Under the pieces are notes generated by a model. That model saw only the letters and a list, made by a program, of their open reading frames with translations, ran no database searches and was not told where the DNA came from. Position numbers and translations under genes: made by a program. Below, piece after piece: positions 42,083-50,268 of a stretch of 64,000 nt of DNA (positions are counted from its first letter, which is position 1; every line of letters begins with the position of its first letter). Origin of the DNA: Allopontixanthobacter sp034376665 (GTDB lineage: Bacteria > Pseudomonadota > Alphaproteobacteria > Sphingomonadales > Sphingomonadaceae); NCBI RefSeq assembly GCF_034376665.1, contig NZ_JAXMJI010000067.1, positions 1 to 64,000 of the forward strand, given 5' to 3'.

Positions 42083-43303
42083 ATGCTTCTAACTGACTGG
42101 ATGGCGATCGCCTCGGTGCTGCTTCTGGCAGCCGCGATCTTGCCCGGAACGCTGGTTTTCCTGATGCTGACCAACAAGCTGGCAGTAAGCGAAGGAGGCG
42201 CGCGCTACATCTATGGCAACGCCTTCTGGGTAGGGATATTGTCTCTCGCGCTGGCGCTTTACACGCTGTTCCTGGCGATCCAGGCGGGGCCCTCGCACTA
42301 TTATTCGGCGGCGTTCGTGGTTTCGGTGGTGCTCTATGGCGCGGTGCTCGTCTGGGGCTTTTTCATGCACACCAAGCTGATGTTCCAGCCGGTGCGAGAG
42401 CCCCGCTACCTCGACACTGCGCAGGCGCTGAAGCGCTTTGGCGGCGAAGAAGAGGTCGTCGGCGTAATCGATGGCGCGGGCCGGCCCTGGGCCTATATCG
42501 CGCGTCTATCGCGCCGTCCGCATGTCGTCTATCAGCCCGAGGGCGAAAACCCCTTCATCATGACGCACTGCATCCTGGCGCATAGCTCGATGGCCTTTGC
42601 GATGAATGACCGCTTCAATCAGCCCGACATTACCATCACTGCGGCGCTCGCCAACAACATGGTGTTCTACGACAAGAACACGCAGTGCTCGGTCATCCAG
42701 ATGCACAACCGCTCGCTCGACAAATCGATGCCGCTGGACACGCTCCCCACTGTCTCGATGAGCCTCGCCACCTGGGCAAGGCTCTATCCCGATAGCAAGA
42801 TCTGGTTTCGAGAAATTTCCTGGCGCGACGTCTTCTATCTGAAGATGCTGGCCCGCGCCGATGTGATCGATCCCAAGAGCCCGGTCATCGTTTATCCGTT
42901 GCAAAACGATCTCGACGATCGGCTGGGGATGAAGAGCAATGTCATGGGTGTGAAAATCGGTGACAACAGCATGACCTATCCGGCGTCGCTGTTTGCAGAC
43001 CGCGACTTCCGCGTAATCAACGACGCGGTAGATGGCGTGCCGATTGCATTGGTCTCGAAGTCAGGCGGCGATTTCGTGCAGGTTTACGACCGGCGCGTTG
43101 ATGGCCGCACCCTTACCCTGGAATTCACGGGTGAAGGCAATTTGCGGGACACGGAGACCGGCTCAACCTGGTCAATCACCGGAACAGCTACTGCTGGGGA
43201 ATTGTTCGGCAAGCAGCTCGAGCCGGTACCGCATTACAACAAGATATTCTGGTACGTCTGGTCCGACTTCAATCCAGGGTCGCCAATTTATTCCGAAAGA
43301 TAA
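42083..43303 (+). CDS. DUF3179-like membrane protein
   Basis: A 406-residue protein. Three membrane helices come first (WMAIASVLLLAAAILPGTLV, YGNAFWVGILSLALALYTLF, SAAFVVSVVLYGAVLVWGFF). The C-terminal ~280 residues resemble DUF3179, with VVGVIDGAGRPWAYIARLSR and VMGVKIGDNSMTYPASLFAD at the paired strands and DRRVDGRTLTLEFTG and WSITGTAT near the end. DUF3179 has no established function. AGAGGGAG about 12 bases upstream supports the ATG. It lies 28 bp after the OsmC gene and 42 bp before the TonB receptor, so it is part of the same unit. Confidence 0.7.
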   Translation: MLLTDWMAIASVLLLAAAILPGTLVFLMLTNKLAVSEGGARYIYGNAFWVGILSLALALYTLFLAIQAGPSHYYSAAFVVSVVLYGAVLVWGFFMHTKLMFQPVREPRYLDTAQALKRFGGEEEVVGVIDGAGRPWAYIARLSRRPHVVYQPEGENPFIMTHCILAHSSMAFAMNDRFNQPDITITAALANNMVFYDKNTQCSVIQMHNRSLDKSMPLDTLPTVSMSLATWARLYPDSKIWFREISWRDVFYLKMLARADVIDPKSPVIVYPLQNDLDDRLGMKSNVMGVKIGDNSMTYPASLFADRDFRVINDAVDGVPIALVSKSGGDFVQVYDRRVDGRTLTLEFTGEGNLRDTETGSTWSITGTATAGELFGKQLEPVPHYNKIFWYVWSDFNPGSPIYSER

Positions 43304-43345
43304 CCGCGCGCAAATGACGCGGGAAAAACAGGAGAGGGTAAAGCA

Positions 43346-45580
43346 ATGAAAACCGGAAAAACGACGAGGCTGCTCGCCTTGATAACAACCATGCTGACTG
43401 TGCCGTCGGTCGCACTCGCTCAGGAACAAGGCGAGGTGGGCGCAGCGGAGGCCCCGCGCGGCGTTGGCGAAATCGTAGTGACCGCACAGAAGCGATCCGA
43501 ACGCTTGCAAGACGTTCCGATTGCCATCAGCGCCTTTGATGAAGCCAAGTTGGCCGAAACCGGCTTCGACGAGATCAGCGATCTGACCCAGCTTGTTCCA
43601 GGTATGCAGTTTGGCAATTTCGGGCCTGTCGCATTCGTTGCGCTGCGCGGTATTTCCTACGAGAATACCACTGCTGCGGGCGACCCTGGCGTCGCCCTGC
43701 ACCTCGACGGTGTTTATATTGGCCGCCCGGTGGCGACGCTGTTCAGCGCTTTCGATACCGAGCGGACCGAAGTGCTGCGCGGGCCGCAGGGCACACTCTA
43801 TGGCCGTAACGCCACCGGCGGTTCGGTCAATGTCATCACCAAGAAGCCGTCCGACGAGTTCGAAGGCTCGTTCGAAATGACCGCGGGCAATTATGACTGG
43901 TTCCGCGAGCGGGCAATGATCAACGTGCCGCTGGGCGATACGGTACGAGCGCGCATCACCGGCTTCAAGGATGACCGCGACGGCTTCACCCGCAATACAT
44001 TTCCCGGCGGAACACGCGCCAACGGGATCGACAATTGGGGCCTGCGCGGGCACCTCGATATCGATCTGGCGGCCAATCTCAACATCTTGCTGTCGGCCAA
44101 TTATGTAAAGGTGGGCGGCAGCGGCAGCCAGCCTGAAGTGCGCGAACCCTTCCCCGCTGCCGGGACCAGCATTCCCGGTTTCGGTGCCGGTGCATTCGGC
44201 AGCAATGTCAACGATCTGCGCCCCTTTGTCGAATCCAAGAACACCCCCGAACTGGTCGATAATGACATCTTGCTGCTGTCGGGTACGATGACCTGGGATT
44301 TCGAGAATTTCTCGATCAAATCGGTGACTGCCTATGGCGAAAGCAGCTTCTTCAGCCGTCAGGATTCGGATTCCTCCCCGGTCGATATCGCCGAACTCAA
44401 CCTGGTTGAAGACGCCTCGCAATTCTCACAGGAATTGCAGATTCTCTCCAACGGTGGCGGCAATTTCGACTGGATTGTCGGCCTTTATTATTTCAACGAA
44501 GACGCCTTCCGTTCATCGCGTTTTCTCGGGCCGCAATTCGATGCCACGGTTGCCATGTTCCCCAACCTCAACTTCGGAGTGGACTTGGGCGGAACCGTAG
44601 AAACCGAAAGCTATGCCGCATTCGGCCAGTTCACCTGGCGCTTTACCGATACGCTGTCGCTGACTGCAGGTGGCCGGATCACCCGCGATACCCGAAACGG
44701 GGTGAACGACATTACGCTACGTGCGGTCAACCCCAATTTCCCGCCAGTGATCGTCATGCTGCCATCCAGTATCAAATCGACCGAACCCACCGGCCGTGTG
44801 ACGCTCGACTGGAAGGCGGCGGACGATATCCTGTTCTACGCAACCGCGGCGCGCGGCTACAAGAGCGGAGGGATCAACCAGCAATCCGCATCGGCCAACC
44901 GGACCTTCGAGCCGGAATTCGTCGACAGCTATGAAATGGGCATCAAGTCGCAATTGTTCGACCGCCTCCTTCAGGTGAACCTGGCCGGCTTCTACAACGA
45001 ATATAATGATCTGCAATTCCAGGTCTTTGGATTCGCCGGGCCGGAGGCGGCCAACGCCGGACAGGCGCATGCCTATGGATTCGAGGCTGAATGGGTCGCG
45101 GCACCCAGTGATTACGTAACAATCGACGGATCTTTCAGCTACCTCAACACCGCCTATGACGAACTGTTTTTCAGTGTGAACGGTACCACCCTGGTCGATC
45201 TTTCCGGCAACGAATTGAGCCGGGCGCCAGAATTCACCTTTGCCTTGGGGGCAACGGTCGGCGGTCCTCTGGGCGGCGGAAAGGGCGACCTCAAGCTGCG
45301 CTCAGACGTCAGCTATCAGGACTCGGCCTTCTTTACGCCCTTCAACCGGCCCGCGGACCGTACCTCCAGTTACACCAATGTGAATCTGCGTTTGATGTGG
45401 ACCAGCGAGAACGAGCGTTACAACGCTCAGCTGTTCGTCACCAATCTGTTCGACACCGTTCAGGAGGGCAATCTGCTGCGCGGCGTGGGTTTCATCGATG
45501 AACCCGGCGGCGGCGGCCAGGAATTTGTGACCTATCGGGCACCGCAGCAATACGGGGTGACTGTAGGCTTCAAGTTCTGA
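43346..45580 (+). CDS. TonB-dependent receptor
   Basis: A 744-residue outer-membrane receptor. The signal peptide ends near VALA (residue 26), a TonB-box-like EIVVTAQKRSERLQDVPIAI follows, then the plug (LRGPQGTLYGRNATGGSVNV) and a 22-strand barrel ending in GVTVGFKF with a terminal Phe. It belongs to the FecA/CirA-like sphingomonad class often linked to aromatic or complex-carbon uptake. Cotranscription with ALDH, OsmC and DUF3179-like genes suggests it imports the substrate of that operon. GGAGAGG lies ten bases upstream. Confidence 0.92.
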   Translation: MKTGKTTRLLALITTMLTVPSVALAQEQGEVGAAEAPRGVGEIVVTAQKRSERLQDVPIAISAFDEAKLAETGFDEISDLTQLVPGMQFGNFGPVAFVALRGISYENTTAAGDPGVALHLDGVYIGRPVATLFSAFDTERTEVLRGPQGTLYGRNATGGSVNVITKKPSDEFEGSFEMTAGNYDWFRERAMINVPLGDTVRARITGFKDDRDGFTRNTFPGGTRANGIDNWGLRGHLDIDLAANLNILLSANYVKVGGSGSQPEVREPFPAAGTSIPGFGAGAFGSNVNDLRPFVESKNTPELVDNDILLLSGTMTWDFENFSIKSVTAYGESSFFSRQDSDSSPVDIAELNLVEDASQFSQELQILSNGGGNFDWIVGLYYFNEDAFRSSRFLGPQFDATVAMFPNLNFGVDLGGTVETESYAAFGQFTWRFTDTLSLTAGGRITRDTRNGVNDITLRAVNPNFPPVIVMLPSSIKSTEPTGRVTLDWKAADDILFYATAARGYKSGGINQQSASANRTFEPEFVDSYEMGIKSQLFDRLLQVNLAGFYNEYNDLQFQVFGFAGPEAANAGQAHAYGFEAEWVAAPSDYVTIDGSFSYLNTAYDELFFSVNGTTLVDLSGNELSRAPEFTFALGATVGGPLGGGKGDLKLRSDVSYQDSAFFTPFNRPADRTSSYTNVNLRLMWTSENERYNAQLFVTNLFDTVQEGNLLRGVGFIDEPGGGGQEFVTYRAPQQYGVTVGFKF

Positions 45581-45590
45581 AGCGAAAATG

Positions 45591-45627
45591 CAAAACCCGG
45601 TGGGCCTGGCTCATCGGGTTTTGTCAT
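45591..45627 (+). terminator. Terminator after the TonB receptor operon
   Basis: CAAAACCCG and CGGGTTTTG form a perfect 9-bp stem with a 15-base loop, 11 bp after the receptor stop. The stem itself ends in TTTT, so it can work in both directions. Confidence 0.7.
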
Positions 45628-45702
45628 TTCCCGTGCCGCGCTCGAGCATGTCCGGTATGAAATGCGTCAGCATCCCGGCAGCTTTGTAAAAATCCAAGGA
45701 TG

Positions 45703-45741
45703 CCGGTGCTCAAAGCGCATTACCCGCTTAGAGCACCGGCA
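45703..45741. repeat. Near-perfect 39-bp inverted repeat at convergent junction
   Basis: GCCGGTGCTC-A-AAGCG (45703-45718), a 7-base loop CATTACC and CGCTT-A-GAGCACCGGC (45726-45741) pair over 15 bp with one A-A mismatch. It lies 12 bp after the ubiD-like stop on the minus strand and may be its terminator, but only a short interrupted T-run (ATTTTT) follows on that strand, about 15 bases later. Confidence 0.6.
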
Positions 45742-45752
45742 ACACCTTACGC

Positions 45753-47264
45753 TCAGCCGGCGTTTACAATCTGCGGCCAAAGCGCATCGACGCGGGCTTC
45801 CACTTCGGGGTCGGGCAGTACCCTTTCCATGATCTTGAGCCCGAGTGGCAGGGTGCAATCCACACCCATGAAAGTCCGCACGCCCTTGGGAATGGCGTTG
45901 TGGCCATCGTGCACACCCAATTTGGCCGTTGCCCCCGCGTCGCCCTGCGCCAGCGGATCAAGGATATTGCCCAGCACATCGGGAACCACCAACAGATCAC
46001 GGTCGGCCATGAAGCGGTGCGCCAGCGCCCAATCGCGTTCGTGCGGATTGCGAATGTCAATGTCCTTGTCATAGACGAACACATGTTTGCAGAAGCCCTG
46101 AAGCGCGGTGTAGGCGCGCATCATGGCCATGCGCGGTTCGCCAACGCGCTTCTTGTCGATCGAGACATGCGCGGTAAACCCGCAGCCCGCTGACGGATCG
46201 ACAAACACGTCCACCACATTGGGCAGGACCTGCACCAGATCCTGATAGACCTTCACCGATCGGAAGAACGCCGCGATATTGTTGGTTTCGTTGAGCGGCC
46301 GCCCGATGTGGATATGCTGGTAGATCGGCTTCTTGCGCATGGTGATCGCAGTCACCTTGAACACGGGCCGGCGGCGCGGTTCGTCGTAAAAACCGTTGAA
46401 GGAAGCAAACCGCCCCTGAATCGTCCAGTCGAAAGGCATGAACACGCCTTCGATTATGATTTCAGCGTCTGCCGGCACATCGACATCGATAGTGGCACAG
46501 CGTGTCAGCCTGACCGGTTCGTTCGTCAGGCCGCCAATGAAGGCGAAGTCATCATTCTTGTACGGCAGGGCCGAATTGGCTGCGGCCAGGACCATTTCCG
46601 GGCCGACACCGATGACGAAGGCCATGGGGAAGGGTTTGGCCTTGTCCTTGTCCCAGCTCGAGGATGGATCATCGATCTTCGCGCCCCAGCTTTCCTCCAT
46701 CGATTTTGCATCGCCAGTGCCGCGAAAGATCCATACCGATCCGCCATCACGCTCGGTAATCTCGAAGCGGTGGTAGGAAAGGTTGTGCGCGCCTTCAGCC
46801 GGTTTGGAACAAGCAACTGCGCAGATGAAGCGCCCATCCTTGAAATCGCGCGATTTGGTGCCGTCTTGAGGGTTCAGCCGCAAGATCGGGAGGATACCAA
46901 GGTCGATGTCATCCCCTGTCAGCACCACTTCCTGACAGGGTGCATCCTCGCGGCCGACATGGATGGGCGCGACCGGGTTCATCATGGCGCTGCGCATCCG
47001 TTCGGCAGCGCCCGGCACGGCCCGCGCTTCGTCAACGCCGAAGCTTTCGGCAATCCGGCGATAGGTCGAACCGATAGTATTGGCGAAGACCGGAATATCG
47101 AAGTCCTTGGGATTTTCGAACAGCAGGCCCTTGCCGATTTTTTCGTAGTCGGACCGGGCAATGACCGCCCCCATTTCCGAAATTGTGTCAATCTCCGGCT
47201 TGATTCGCAGGACATCACCGGCCGCTTCCTGCCGAGTAAGAAAATCCCTCAATCCATGTCCCAT
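45753..47264 (-). CDS. UbiD family prenylated-FMN-dependent decarboxylase
   Basis: A 503-residue (de)carboxylase. The family core includes VFANTIGSTYRRIAESFGV, the long central beta domain with NLSYHRFEI, and the active-site segment GGLTNEPVRL plus PADAEIIIEG (Glu residues of the E-R-E triad region). It needs prenyl-FMN made by UbiX, encoded 800 bp away on the other strand. Probable substrates are aromatic or acrylic acids (vanillate, protocatechuate, ferulate); sequence alone does not decide. GGAGAGG upstream of ATG 47264 sets the start, 24 residues after the longest frame. Divergent from a TetR gene. Confidence 0.92.
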   Translation of the reverse strand: MGHGLRDFLTRQEAAGDVLRIKPEIDTISEMGAVIARSDYEKIGKGLLFENPKDFDIPVFANTIGSTYRRIAESFGVDEARAVPGAAERMRSAMMNPVAPIHVGREDAPCQEVVLTGDDIDLGILPILRLNPQDGTKSRDFKDGRFICAVACSKPAEGAHNLSYHRFEITERDGGSVWIFRGTGDAKSMEESWGAKIDDPSSSWDKDKAKPFPMAFVIGVGPEMVLAAANSALPYKNDDFAFIGGLTNEPVRLTRCATIDVDVPADAEIIIEGVFMPFDWTIQGRFASFNGFYDEPRRRPVFKVTAITMRKKPIYQHIHIGRPLNETNNIAAFFRSVKVYQDLVQVLPNVVDVFVDPSAGCGFTAHVSIDKKRVGEPRMAMMRAYTALQGFCKHVFVYDKDIDIRNPHERDWALAHRFMADRDLLVVPDVLGNILDPLAQGDAGATAKLGVHDGHNAIPKGVRTFMGVDCTLPLGLKIMERVLPDPEVEARVDALWPQIVNAG

Positions 47265-47314
47265 ATCGTCCAACCTCTCCGATCCTGCATCTGACAGCTT
47301 GCCATAAGCTGATA

Positions 47315-47335
47315 TGTACCGTACTGTACGGTACA
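47315..47335 (+). promoter_or_regulatory. Perfect palindromic operator, probable TetR site
   Basis: The half-site TGTACCGTAC and its exact complement flank a central T at 47325. The element lies 50 bp before the ubiD-like gene and 33 bp before the tetR-like gene, so one dimeric repressor could control both divergent transcripts. Confidence 0.75.
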
Positions 47336-47368
47336 CTTACGAAGCTGGCAACAGGATTCAATTCCTCC

Positions 47369-48052
47369 ATGAACAATTCCGCGCTGCAAATACCTCTCGA
47401 AAGCCCCGGGGACGTTGCCGCAGAACCGCTGATGCGCGTTGCGCGCGCCCGGCGTCTCCTGATATTGCAAGAGGCCACCCGCCTTTTCCTTGATGAAGGT
47501 TATGGCTCCGCCACGACCAATGCTCTCGTCGCCCGTGTCGGCGGCTCCAAATCGACGATTTACAGCTACTTCGGGAACAAGGAGAAGCTGTTCGGTGCGG
47601 TCGTAGATCACGTTCTGGCACAGCTGAAAGCCGCAACAGAAGACTACGATCCGCCAGGCGGGGATCTGGAGGACTGCCTGGTTGATCTCGGCATGAAGCT
47701 TCAGACCATTGTTCTGTCCGACGATCACATTGCCTTGGCGCGGATGGTGATTGGCGAAGCGCATCGCTTCCCCGAAATCGGCGAGATATACCACGAACAC
47801 GGACCGGCGCTGGCACAGCGGGGAGTGGTTGACTTTCTGCTGGCGCATGACGCCATGCCTGGCGCGAGCCTTGAGGATATTCGCGATGCCGCCGAATGGT
47901 TCACCGGCCGCCTGATCCACCGCGCCTTCATCCGCGCGCTGTGCGGCCCGGGCACCGATGCCGATCCGCAGGAGCCGGGCAGGATTGCACAGGATGCCGC
48001 ACGCACCTTCGTTCAACGCTTCGCCGGTCCGGCACGTGGGGCTGCAACATGA
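47369..48052 (+). CDS. TetR family regulator
   Basis: A 227-residue repressor. The N-terminal HTH is ATRLFLDEGYGSATTNALVA and VGGSKSTIYSYFGNKEKLFG (about 38-80). The C-terminal ligand domain is all-helical. It lies next to a perfect palindrome that it probably binds, and its stop overlaps ubiX (ATGA). The expected ligand is the aromatic acid processed by the UbiD-like enzyme. An N-terminal tail of ~22 residues precedes the HTH; in-frame ATG at residue 22 is an alternative start. Confidence 0.9.
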   Translation: MNNSALQIPLESPGDVAAEPLMRVARARRLLILQEATRLFLDEGYGSATTNALVARVGGSKSTIYSYFGNKEKLFGAVVDHVLAQLKAATEDYDPPGGDLEDCLVDLGMKLQTIVLSDDHIALARMVIGEAHRFPEIGEIYHEHGPALAQRGVVDFLLAHDAMPGASLEDIRDAAEWFTGRLIHRAFIRALCGPGTDADPQEPGRIAQDAARTFVQRFAGPARGAAT

Positions 48053-48621
48053 AGCGTATCATCGTGGGCATCGCGGGTGCCAGCGGCGTCATCTACGGCA
48101 TTCGTCTGCTCGAGGTGCTGAGGGCAATCCCCGAAATCGAGACGCATCTGGTGCTCAGCCGCACCGCGCGAATGAATATCGGCATCGAAACCGACTACAC
48201 TGTGGCCCAGGTCGAAGCCCTGGCCGATCAGGTCCACAAATTTGGCGATGTCGCCTCGAAGCTTTCCTCGGGATCATTCCATACCGAGGGGATGATCGTT
48301 GCTGCCTGCTCGATGAAAACCCTATCGGCGATCGTCAACAGCCACGCTGATGATCTGATGTCGCGCGCGGCAGACGTTGTGCTGAAGGAACGGCGGCGCC
48401 TCGTCCTCATGCCGCGTGAGACCCCCCTTCACCTGGGGCATTGCAAACTGCTGTATGAAGCCTGCCAACTTGGCGCGATCGTGGCGCCGCCAATGCCCGC
48501 TTTCTATGCGAGGCCGACCAGTATCGAGGCGGTGATCGACCATAGCGTTGGGCGGGTACTCGATCTGTTCGGGATCGATGCCGGGGTTTCCTTCCGTTGG
48601 CAGGGGTCTGCCCCTGAATGA
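48049..48621 (+). CDS. ubiX: Flavin prenyltransferase UbiX
   Basis: A 190-residue enzyme that prenylates FMN, giving the cofactor for UbiD enzymes. The N-terminal FMN loop is IIVGIAGASGVIYGIRLLEV, SFHTEGMIVAACSMKTLSAI marks the Ser/Met-rich binding loop and RLVLMPRETPLHLGHCKLL the dimethylallyl phosphate site. Coupled to tetR (ATGA overlap) and to the TIGR02444-type gene (48618). It supports the assignment of 45753-47264 as an active decarboxylase. Confidence 0.95.
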   Translation: MKRIIVGIAGASGVIYGIRLLEVLRAIPEIETHLVLSRTARMNIGIETDYTVAQVEALADQVHKFGDVASKLSSGSFHTEGMIVAACSMKTLSAIVNSHADDLMSRAADVVLKERRRLVLMPRETPLHLGHCKLLYEACQLGAIVAPPMPAFYARPTSIEAVIDHSVGRVLDLFGIDAGVSFRWQGSAPE

Positions 48622-49124
48622 CCGGCAAACGCCTTAGCCGCCAGGCAAATTCGCTGTGGCATTTTTCGCTGGCGGTTTATGCGCAGCCGCAAGTCCCGCC
48701 CGCCTGCCTCTGGTTGCAGGACCAGCATGACGTCGATGTCAATCTGTTGCTCTATGCCGGATGGCGCGCAGGGAACGGTGATGCCTTGTCACGCGAGGGG
48801 TGCCGAACGGCCAGGGAGCGCAGCGAAGTCTGGCGATGCGAACTTGTCCAGCCGCTGCGTAGCATCCGCCGCCATGCGGGCAATCTGGCCCGCACCGATC
48901 CCACTTTCGCACAATCCTATGCCGCACTCAAGGCGTGCGAATTGCAGCTGGAACGCCAACAGCAGGCAATGTTCGCCGATGGCAGCAGCCTGGACAGCGG
49001 CGAGAGCGCCGATATCGGCACCGCGCTTGAGGTCTTCGCATCATGTTTGGGCATTCTGGACAGGCCTGGCGTCAGGCCAACTCTGGCGACGATCGCAGCG
49101 GCGATGGAAGGCGTCGCTGACTAA
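48618..49124 (+). CDS. TIGR02444 (DUF2390) family protein
   Basis: A 168-residue protein matching TIGR02444: LWHFSLAVYAQPQVPPACLWL, then DVDVNLLLYAGWRA, VWRCELVQPLRSIRRHAGNL. It is a helical protein of unknown function. Its ATG overlaps the ubiX stop, which is odd since family members usually sit elsewhere. It converges with the SDR gene, overlapping its stop by four bases. Confidence 0.8.
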   Translation: MTGKRLSRQANSLWHFSLAVYAQPQVPPACLWLQDQHDVDVNLLLYAGWRAGNGDALSREGCRTARERSEVWRCELVQPLRSIRRHAGNLARTDPTFAQSYAALKACELQLERQQQAMFADGSSLDSGESADIGTALEVFASCLGILDRPGVRPTLATIAAAMEGVAD

Positions 49125-49906
49125 GCCATCCAGGAACGCATCACCATGGCTGCTTCCAGTCCGCCATCCACCGGCAAATCGATCCCCCTTACCCAACCGG
49201 CTTCGGGAGAAGCGAGAAATGCAAGAACAGCCGCGATCTCGTCAGCGCTGGCCGCGCGGCCCGTGACGGCGAGATCGCTTGCGGCCTTGTCGCCAAAGGC
49301 CGACACGAATGTGCTCAAAATTGGCGTGTCCACCGGCCCCGGCGAAACACTGTTCACCCGGACTTGCCTGTCACCAAGTGCGCATTGCAGCTGCTTGCTC
49401 CACAGGACCATCAATTGTTTCGAAAAGGCATAGCTGTCGAGAGCGCCGATGCCCTGCTGATCGAGAAATGCGGCAAGCTCGGCGGGCGAAATTTCGTCCG
49501 CAAGGCGCAATGCCGCGCGCGTTCGCTCCAGGTCATTACGGAACCGCATCGCTGCCATTGACGCGACGTTGATGATCGCGGCCCCTTCGCGCAGATGACC
49601 GAGCGCAGCCAAGGTCAAGTGCCGGGTGCCGAAGAAATTGATCCTGAGGACCCGCTCCGCATCATCGCACGGCGGAATGCCCGCGATATTGCACCAAATA
49701 TCGATTTCTGGCGGGAGGCGGCCGGCCGCACGGGCGATCGACGCCGGATCAGCCAGATCGAGCTGAATATGATCATCGGCCCAATCACCCGCCGGATTGA
49801 TGTCCAGACCAATGACATAGGTGCCTTGGGCCTGAAACCGGCGGCAGGTCGCCGCCCCGATCCCCGACGCGGCGCCGGTAATGCAGACAATTCGATCAGT
49901 CGCCAC
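49121..49906 (-). CDS. Short-chain dehydrogenase/reductase
   Basis: A 261-residue SDR. The cofactor loop ITGAASGIGAAT and NIAGIP are at the N-terminus; active-site residues are Ser in INVASMAAM and Tyr-Lys in SYAFSKQLM. PGPVDTPILSTF closes the site. It resembles coniferyl-alcohol/3-alpha-hydroxysteroid-type dehydrogenases. GTG 49906 has AGGAG about ten bases upstream; the longer frame from 49957 lacks any. It diverges from the second TonB receptor gene, and fits oxidation of a lignin-type alcohol. Confidence 0.8.
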   Translation of the reverse strand: MATDRIVCITGAASGIGAATCRRFQAQGTYVIGLDINPAGDWADDHIQLDLADPASIARAAGRLPPEIDIWCNIAGIPPCDDAERVLRINFFGTRHLTLAALGHLREGAAIINVASMAAMRFRNDLERTRAALRLADEISPAELAAFLDQQGIGALDSYAFSKQLMVLWSKQLQCALGDRQVRVNSVSPGPVDTPILSTFVSAFGDKAASDLAVTGRAASADEIAAVLAFLASPEAGWVRGIDLPVDGGLEAAMVMRSWMA

Positions 49907-50268
49907 CCGACAGGCTCCTGGCCAAACTACCGGGACGATTCGGCTTATGTCCATCAATCAGGCCAGCACCCTGCAACGTGCTGATTACCGCATATTTCCG
50001 CATGGAATTACCTGTCCTTTGGGCCGCCATGATTCCGATTTCAGACCAAGCGGACACAGTTGTGCAGCAATCCCGCGGCGGCAATGGCATTGATGCCTGA
50101 CTTTCCAAAAGTACTGATGAAGTCAACTTTTGTCCCTTCCCCGCGCCCCCGCGTTATGACCTAATGCTATCATCTCCGGTCAAATGCGCGTGTCGGGGAA
50201 CGGGGTCTGGTAGCCAAGTCTGGAAAAACCAAACCAATCAAAAAATAGCGCGAACCAGGGAGGAAGAA
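49907..50268. other. Divergent regulatory region between SDR and second TonB receptor
   Basis: About 360 bp without a gene. It contains copy 2 of the shared element (50100-50139). The rest shows no reading frame with family features and no clear hairpin. Confidence 0.5.
50100..50139 (+). promoter_or_regulatory. Shared regulatory element, copy 2 (upstream of second TonB receptor)
   Basis: It holds the imperfect palindrome ACTTTCC-AAAAGT (50100-50112), AAAAGTAC (50107-50114), AAGTC and TTTTGTCC (50128-50135). 26 of 33 positions match copy 1 at 39292-39324. It lies about 130 bp before the receptor start. Confidence 0.55.

Noticed and set aside
43172..44422. 416-codon minus-strand open frame over the first TonB receptor
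   Set aside because: Antisense shadow of a receptor with intact signal peptide, plug and barrel.
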